Below, one piece after another: positions 50,548 to 55,324 of a DNA stretch of 55,324 nt. The DNA lies in NCBI GenBank assembly GCA_003158475.1, contig PMJR01000050.1, forward strand, positions 1 through 55,324. Direction: 5' to 3'. The notes beneath the pieces were generated by a model. It did no database searches, was not told where the DNA came from, and saw only the letters and a list, made by a program, of their open reading frames with translations. The stretch comes from Ignavibacteriota bacterium (lineage in GTDB: Bacteria > Bacteroidota > Ignavibacteria > UBA10030 > UBA6906). The position numbers were made by a program, and so were the translations under genes. Position 1 is the first letter of the stretch, and each line of letters starts with the position of its first letter.

Positions 50548-50576
50548 TTGTTTTTCCGAAGTTACGACCCTACATT
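50548..50576 (+). promoter_or_regulatory. Weak promoter of the PLP decarboxylase gene
   Basis: TTGTTT (50548-50553), 17-bp spacer and TACATT (50571-50576): 3/6 and 4/6. The ATG follows 26 bp later with GAGGAG in between, a compact leader. Confidence 0.35.
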
Positions 50577-50601
50577 ACCCGACCCCAGAAGAGGAGTAAC
50601 G

Positions 50602-52107
50602 ATGAACGACATTCCCCGCCGCCATGCAGCGCTTGACATGAGTCCCGATGAGTTCAGGCAAATCGGACACGCGCTTGTCGATCGGATCGCGGAGTTTCTC
50701 GCATGGATACAGGATCGGTCGAACCCTGTCACCCGCGCCGAACGACCCGGCCAGATCCGTTCGCTTCTGGGAAGCGGTCCGTTCCCCGAAAAGGGGACGC
50801 CGGCCGAAGAGCTCCTCAGCGAGGTATCGACACTCCTGTTCGATCATTCGCTCTTCAACGGGCATCCCAGGTTCTGGGGATACGTCACCTCTCCCGCTGC
50901 GCCGGTGGGGATCCTCGGGGACTTCCTTGCATCTGCGGTGAACCCGAACGTCGGGGCGTACGACCTGTCGCCTGTCGCCACTGAGATTGAGCGTCAGACC
51001 GTGCGATGGATCGCGGAGATGATCGGGTACCCCGCCTCCTGCGGGGGGATACTCGTGAGCGGGGGGAATATGGCGAATTTCGTCTGCTTCCTCGCGGCGC
51101 GCAAAGCGAAAATCCCCTGGGATATTCGGAAAGAAGGTGTGGGAGACACGAGGCCGGGACGGCTGAGGATCTACTGCTCGACCGAAACGCATACCTGGAT
51201 CCACAAGGCCGCTGACCTCTTCGGGCTTGGGCACGATGCGATAGCGTGGATCCCTGCGAATGAGAATCAACGCATGGAAACGGAGGCGCTCCGGAAGCAG
51301 ATCAGCGCGGACCTGAAGGGGGGGATGATACCTCTCATGGTCGTTGGAGCGGCGGCAACAGTAGGCACGGGCGCAACCGATCCTCTCCTGGAGATCGGAG
51401 CGATATGCCGGGAACACCACCTCTGGTTTCATGTCGACGGGGCGTACGGCGGGTTCGCCGCGGCTCTCCCCGAGGCATCCGCCGACCTGAAGGGGCTCAG
51501 GGATGCTGATTCGCTGGCTGTCGATCCGCACAAATGGCTCTACGCTCCCCTCGAAGCGGGATGCGCACTTGTCCGCGATCCGAAGGCTCTTCTGGATACC
51601 TTCAGCTATCACCCGGCATATTACCGCTTCGATGAGCATGCCGATGAGGGGCTCACGAATTTTTATGAGCTCGGACTTCAAAACTCGCGCGGGTTCAGGG
51701 CGCTCAAAGTCTGGCTTGCCCTCCGTCAGGCGGGGCGGGGAGGGTATGAGCGTATGATACGGGAAGACTGCAGAATTGCAGCGGAGCTCTTCAGATCACT
51801 CGGGTCGCACCCGGAAATCGAGCCGCTCACATGCAACCTGAGCATCGCCACGTTCAGGTACGTCCCTGCAGATCTCCGCGGCGCGGACAGGAGCGGCGAG
51901 GAGTACCTGAACAAACTCAACACTGCGGTCCTTGCCCGCATCCAGTCAGGGGGAATGATGTATCCCTCCAATGCCATCGTTCAGGGGAAATATGCAATAC
52001 GCGCGTGCGTGGTGAATTTCAGGACGACCGTGGAGGACATACTGGGTCTCCCGGACCTTGTCGTCAGCACGGGGAGGGAAATCGACAAGGAGATGAGACC
52101 GGCATGA
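50602..52107 (+). CDS. PLP-dependent decarboxylase (aromatic amino acid decarboxylase-like)
   Basis: 501 residues of the group II decarboxylase family. The PLP Lys is 311 in AVDPHKWLYAPLE; His197 in STETHTW and Asp279 in FHVDGAYGGFA are the other cofactor residues. It should convert an amino acid (aromatic, Glu, or diamino acid) to its amine; which one cannot be told. GAGGAG lies six bases before ATG 50602. Monocistronic by position. Confidence 0.92.
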   Translation: MNDIPRRHAALDMSPDEFRQIGHALVDRIAEFLAWIQDRSNPVTRAERPGQIRSLLGSGPFPEKGTPAEELLSEVSTLLFDHSLFNGHPRFWGYVTSPAAPVGILGDFLASAVNPNVGAYDLSPVATEIERQTVRWIAEMIGYPASCGGILVSGGNMANFVCFLAARKAKIPWDIRKEGVGDTRPGRLRIYCSTETHTWIHKAADLFGLGHDAIAWIPANENQRMETEALRKQISADLKGGMIPLMVVGAAATVGTGATDPLLEIGAICREHHLWFHVDGAYGGFAAALPEASADLKGLRDADSLAVDPHKWLYAPLEAGCALVRDPKALLDTFSYHPAYYRFDEHADEGLTNFYELGLQNSRGFRALKVWLALRQAGRGGYERMIREDCRIAAELFRSLGSHPEIEPLTCNLSIATFRYVPADLRGADRSGEEYLNKLNTAVLARIQSGGMMYPSNAIVQGKYAIRACVVNFRTTVEDILGLPDLVVSTGREIDKEMRPA

Positions 52108-52197
52108 CGTCCTCGCACGAGAGGTCAGAAAGTCGAAACTGCGCGATTTGAGATGGGCCGAAATCTTCCACACGAGGATTGCCGCGGAGTTGCCACC

Positions 52198-53106
52198 TCA
52201 GTACTGGTGAAACGCATCGGAGACAAATTTGAGTACCTCAGGGAGTGCGGCCCGCCAGTATGTCCAGGTATGACCGCCATCGCGAACGCGGAATTCACGG
52301 GGAATGCCGTTTTTATGCATGGCATTGTTCACAAGGCAGTTCCCATCGATCAGAGAATCATCATCGCCGCAGTCGATGTACCACCGGACGGCCTTCTTCC
52401 GGTCCTCAGGCATATTCTCGACCAGGGACAGTACGCTGTGGCTTCTGTAATACGCTTCGATTGCGAGACTGTCCGGAGGATTCCCGGTGACGGGCTGGGC
52501 GAACCGGGCCACGCTGTTCTTCGTTTCGGCCGGCGTCAAGGGACCTGTCCCTGCGCTCAACGGGCAGGCTGACGAGAAGAGTTCGGGATGATGCAACGCA
52601 TAGAGATACGTCCCTTCACCTCCCATGGAGAGGCCGGACACGGCCCGGTACCGCTTTTCCCCCTTTATCCGATAGGTCTTCTCCACGAAGGGAATGAACT
52701 CCTCGAAGAAAAAGTCTTCGTACCGCCATTCTCCCCTGATGTCGTTCGAGTAGCCGCGGCGCCCGGTGTTGGCGTCGGGCATCACAATGATCATCGGCGT
52801 CGCGTACCCCTCGTTGATAGCCTTGTCGGCGATATGTAAGACCTCTCCAAACTGCACCCACCCCGTCTGGTCATCGCCGCCCCCGTGCAAAAGATACAGG
52901 ACCGGATAGCGGCGCTGCGAAGTCGCGTAGTCGGGCGGGAGATACACGGCGTATTTGCGCTCACCCCCGAGAATTTTGCTGTCCAGAGAGAGATCGTCAA
53001 GCACTTTGCCCGTCTGGGCGGACAGCATCGCCGGTGACAGGGCGAGCAGGAACGCGATCAGACGGCCATTTGCCCCGGGTAAACAACGACGCTTACAGGT
53101 AGCCAT
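52198..53106 (-). CDS. Exported esterase (esterase D-like alpha/beta hydrolase)
   Basis: 302 residues with a signal peptide (cut near LSAQ). Catalytic motifs: GLSMGG nucleophile, DCGDDDSL acid region and DGGHTWTYWR His. LLHGGGDDQTGW is the oxyanion turn. It resembles feruloyl/acetyl-xylan esterases or trehalose-mycolyl-type putative esterases. It follows the GH27 gene by 23 bp, so the two probably act on the same plant or microbial polysaccharide. Confidence 0.88.
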   Translation of the reverse strand: MATCKRRCLPGANGRLIAFLLALSPAMLSAQTGKVLDDLSLDSKILGGERKYAVYLPPDYATSQRRYPVLYLLHGGGDDQTGWVQFGEVLHIADKAINEGYATPMIIVMPDANTGRRGYSNDIRGEWRYEDFFFEEFIPFVEKTYRIKGEKRYRAVSGLSMGGEGTYLYALHHPELFSSACPLSAGTGPLTPAETKNSVARFAQPVTGNPPDSLAIEAYYRSHSVLSLVENMPEDRKKAVRWYIDCGDDDSLIDGNCLVNNAMHKNGIPREFRVRDGGHTWTYWRAALPEVLKFVSDAFHQY

Positions 53107-53129
53107 GTTTCCTCCTGAGCATAAAGGGT

Positions 53130-54296
53130 CTATCGTACAGGCGCGAGTCTCATCAGGACAACATTATGTGATGGAATCACACCGTCAAATTCCTCTTTCG
53201 TCGTTCCGAGGTCTTTGGTATTCCAGATATCCCTCACGCGAAACGTTCCCTTGAGGAACGGGAGATTGTTCCAATTCAGGTGCATTTCCATCCTGTTGTC
53301 GCCGCCATTGAGCACACACACGGCCCACTCACCGTTCGAGAGTTCCTTCACCCATATTTCTTTCCCGGGATTCTCGATAAACCTGTAGCCCTGCTTTCCC
53401 AGGGGGTCCTGATCGATGGCTATGACTTCGCTGTTCGTCAGGATGTCGCGGACCTCTTTGGACATATTTCTCACGTCATTTCCGGCCATGAGCGGTGCTG
53501 CGAGGATGCACCAGAGGCTGAAATGAGCTCTGGCTTCGCCAAGCGACAAACCCTTGTTGCCGACTTCCAGCATGTCGGGATCATTCCAATGGTCGGGCCC
53601 CGCGTATTTTTCCAGACCCACCTGTTTGTCCAGAATGACTTTCCACCCCATATCATACACACCCTGGCAGTCGTAGCAATCTCTTATGTCGCCTGTGGTC
53701 CGCCAGAGATGGCCGACTTTCGTCGCCCATAACCAGGGTTGATTGTTTCCCCATTCACACAGGCTGAAGACCACAGGACGACCTGCTGCGTGGAGCGCAT
53801 CCCGCATGGTTTTATACGTCTCTTCCGCATTCGCGGTACCATGGTTGCACCAGTCATATTTCAGGTAGTCTACGCCCCAGGAGGCATATGTCCGGGCATC
53901 CTGGAATTCATGTCCGCGTCCCCCGGGAAACCCGGCACATGTTTGCGTTCCGGCGCAATTGTGGATTCCAAATTTAAACCCTTTCGCGTGGAGAAAATCA
54001 CCCAGCGCTTTCATCCCCCCGGGGAACTTCGCGGGATCAGCAACCAGGTTTCCCATCGTGTCTCTCGCCATTGCCTCCCAACAGTCGTCGATCACGATGT
54101 AGGTATATCCCGCTTTTTGCATCCCGTCCGAAAGGAGGGTTTCTGCCACCCCCTTTATCAACTGTTCGTTGATATTCCCGGCAAACATATTCCAGCTATT
54201 CCATCCCATCGGGGGCGTGGGGGCCAGCCCCTCGAATTTTTGCGCGAATGCGGTCATGGAGGTGACCAGGAGAAGCAAACAAGCACACTGTCTCAT
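53130..54296 (-). CDS. GH27 alpha-galactosidase-like enzyme, exported
   Basis: 388 residues with a signal peptide (MRQCACLLLLVTSMTAFAQ). The family start TPPMGWNSWNMF is clear. The nucleophile Asp is in YLKYDWCN, and the acid/base Asp lies in the region LWRTTGDIRDC. GH27 members cleave alpha-galactosides or N-acetylgalactosaminides. ATG at 54296 follows AAGGGA; the frame to 54413 lacks the signal. Confidence 0.94.
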   Translation of the reverse strand: MRQCACLLLLVTSMTAFAQKFEGLAPTPPMGWNSWNMFAGNINEQLIKGVAETLLSDGMQKAGYTYIVIDDCWEAMARDTMGNLVADPAKFPGGMKALGDFLHAKGFKFGIHNCAGTQTCAGFPGGRGHEFQDARTYASWGVDYLKYDWCNHGTANAEETYKTMRDALHAAGRPVVFSLCEWGNNQPWLWATKVGHLWRTTGDIRDCYDCQGVYDMGWKVILDKQVGLEKYAGPDHWNDPDMLEVGNKGLSLGEARAHFSLWCILAAPLMAGNDVRNMSKEVRDILTNSEVIAIDQDPLGKQGYRFIENPGKEIWVKELSNGEWAVCVLNGGDNRMEMHLNWNNLPFLKGTFRVRDIWNTKDLGTTKEEFDGVIPSHNVVLMRLAPVR

Positions 54297-54506
54297 TGGA
54301 GCATCCCTTTGTTGTGTGGTGGAGGAACAGTCCTGCGGGGCAAAGAGGCGGATTGTCAGCCGAACGCGCCGCCTAAACTTACCCATTGAAGCGCAAAGAC
54401 GCAATGTCCGCACAGAGGGAGCGGCATGTTCCCTCCTCTCTTCTCATCAGGCGATACAGTGCAAATAAACAAAAGTTGCACGGAAGTGTTCAGTGGCGAC
54501 TGACGC

Positions 54507-54977
54507 TCATCTGGTCGATTCGACGTTCTTTACCCGATCCTTGATTACAATGGTTTCGGCGATGCGGTCATGCACCGTGCATCTGTTGGGGTGGATGAAA
54601 TACTGGAGAAACCCGAAGCCGAACTCCAGAAAGGATGCACCATATCCCAGAGAACGCTCCAGGGAATTCCACAGGGTCATCCGCTCGCGGACAATAGAGA
54701 TGACCCGGATCCCGAAGAGCCACTTGCCGGCGGACCGACCGTTCGTCCAGTAGGTCCATAGCGTGAAGTATATGACAAGAAAAACTAGGCTGTACCAGTG
54801 GGTGAAGTCAAACACCAGATGGATATCATCCTGGAGAACCATACCAAGCCTGGGTGCGAGCCAGATACCGAGCCTCAGGAGGGAGTAAAAAACCAAGAAT
54901 ACAAGAAAGAAATCTATCGCGAAAGCCGCTCCGCGGCTCTTGAAAGACGCAAGGGGCTTGCCGCGCAGCAGCACCAT
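54507..54977 (-). CDS. RDD family membrane protein
   Basis: 156 residues with about three membrane helices. KSRGAAFAIDFFLV carries the RDD-type Arg and Asp, and NGRSAGKWLFGIRVI is another hallmark. Function unknown, possibly a transporter accessory. ATG at 54977 is preferred; the open frame extends to 55256 but its first 90 residues are low-complexity and Arg-rich without motifs. Confidence 0.8.
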   Translation of the reverse strand: MVLLRGKPLASFKSRGAAFAIDFFLVFLVFYSLLRLGIWLAPRLGMVLQDDIHLVFDFTHWYSLVFLVIYFTLWTYWTNGRSAGKWLFGIRVISIVRERMTLWNSLERSLGYGASFLEFGFGFLQYFIHPNRCTVHDRIAETIVIKDRVKNVESTR

Positions 54978-55324
54978 CCGACTCGTTTCATAGGCATCGT
55001 ATGTGCGAAGGCTCTTCCTGCTCACAGGGAATTCCCTCCTTCTTGTCACTGGCGTTAATCCACAATCCCGAAAACCTGCTCTGAACGTCGTCCGCCTGTT
55101 CCTTCGATTCCGCCTCTTTCGTGCAGGCGTACGCCGGTAATTTTTCAGCGCGCCGGTTAAGATAGCGACTATTCCATCTGTTTCCAATCCACATTCCTGT
55201 GGCCATAAACCGGAGCCCTTCGCACGGATTGCCTTTCTAACTGAATCGTCGCACATTATGGCGTTGCGGTCGGGTATCTTTCAGCACGAATGGACAACGA
55301 TTGTCATCTTCTCCCAGACGAGCC
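54978..55324. other. Right-end stretch without a convincing gene
   Basis: I see no supported gene in these 347 bases: the long RDD frame continues through much of it but shows no domain, and no partial gene is evident at the right edge. Confidence 0.35.

Noticed and set aside
54978-55256. N-terminal extension of the RDD protein
   Set aside because: Arg-rich low-complexity sequence without a motif; the RDD domain begins just after ATG 54977.

Overview
The window is a GC-rich (high fifties percent by eye) bacterial chromosome segment. It encodes about 43 complete protein genes, one gene cut by the left edge, and several gene remnants. I see no rRNA, tRNA, CRISPR array, insertion sequence or phage gene. 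The families present (GWxTD/TPR protein, DUF5916 barrel, giant BNR/Asp-box protein, TIGR03118, DUF4412, TPR kinases, S53 peptidase) are typical of the FCB superphylum and its neighbours, such as Ignavibacteria/Chlorobi-like lineages. The promoters I can read are TTGACA-N17-TATAAT-like rather than the TTTG/TAnnTTTG type of Bacteroidia. The phylum is an inference, not a demonstration.

Left arm (1-14919): a possible signalling and uptake island. A lipoprotein peptide-binding protein, two Dpp/Opp-type permeases, a 1234-residue Ser/Thr kinase with AAA and TPR regions, and a sigma54-type activator with a degenerate receiver domain lie head to tail on the minus strand, 3 to 66 bp apart. The two transporter ATPases are divergent, and both sides have readable sigma70-type promoters. 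Just past the activator gene, a near-consensus sigma54 promoter (3700-3714) faces a lipoprotein, a TPR protein and a GAF histidine kinase. This is my best candidate for an undescribed system: peptide uptake physically coupled to kinase and sigma54 control.

Middle (14919-30157): a TIM-barrel sugar epimerase whose start lies just behind an intrinsic terminator hairpin; a minus-strand run of exported proteins (hydrolase, BNR protein, lipocalin, GWxTD protein) ending in an unusual NTPase-membrane fusion; cytochrome bd oxidase (cydAB); then polysaccharide deacetylase, TerC and metallo-hydrolase genes. A GMC oxidoreductase C-terminus survives as a remnant at 30020-30157, and a short DinB-like tail at 20484-20612.

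Right arm (30158-55324): a DUF5916 outer-membrane protein; two c-type cytochromes with related domains; a divergent, unrecognised membrane-anchored glycine-zipper protein followed by an MFS transporter and an S53 peptidase; phosphoesterase, TIGR03118, XRE and M28 peptidase genes; DUF4412, small membrane and ACT genes; an ABC exporter pair behind tandem repeats; thioesterase and PLP decarboxylase; and a polymer-degrading pair (esterase, GH27 alpha-galactosidase) and an RDD protein. Much of this looks like ordinary heterotrophic housekeeping and secretion.
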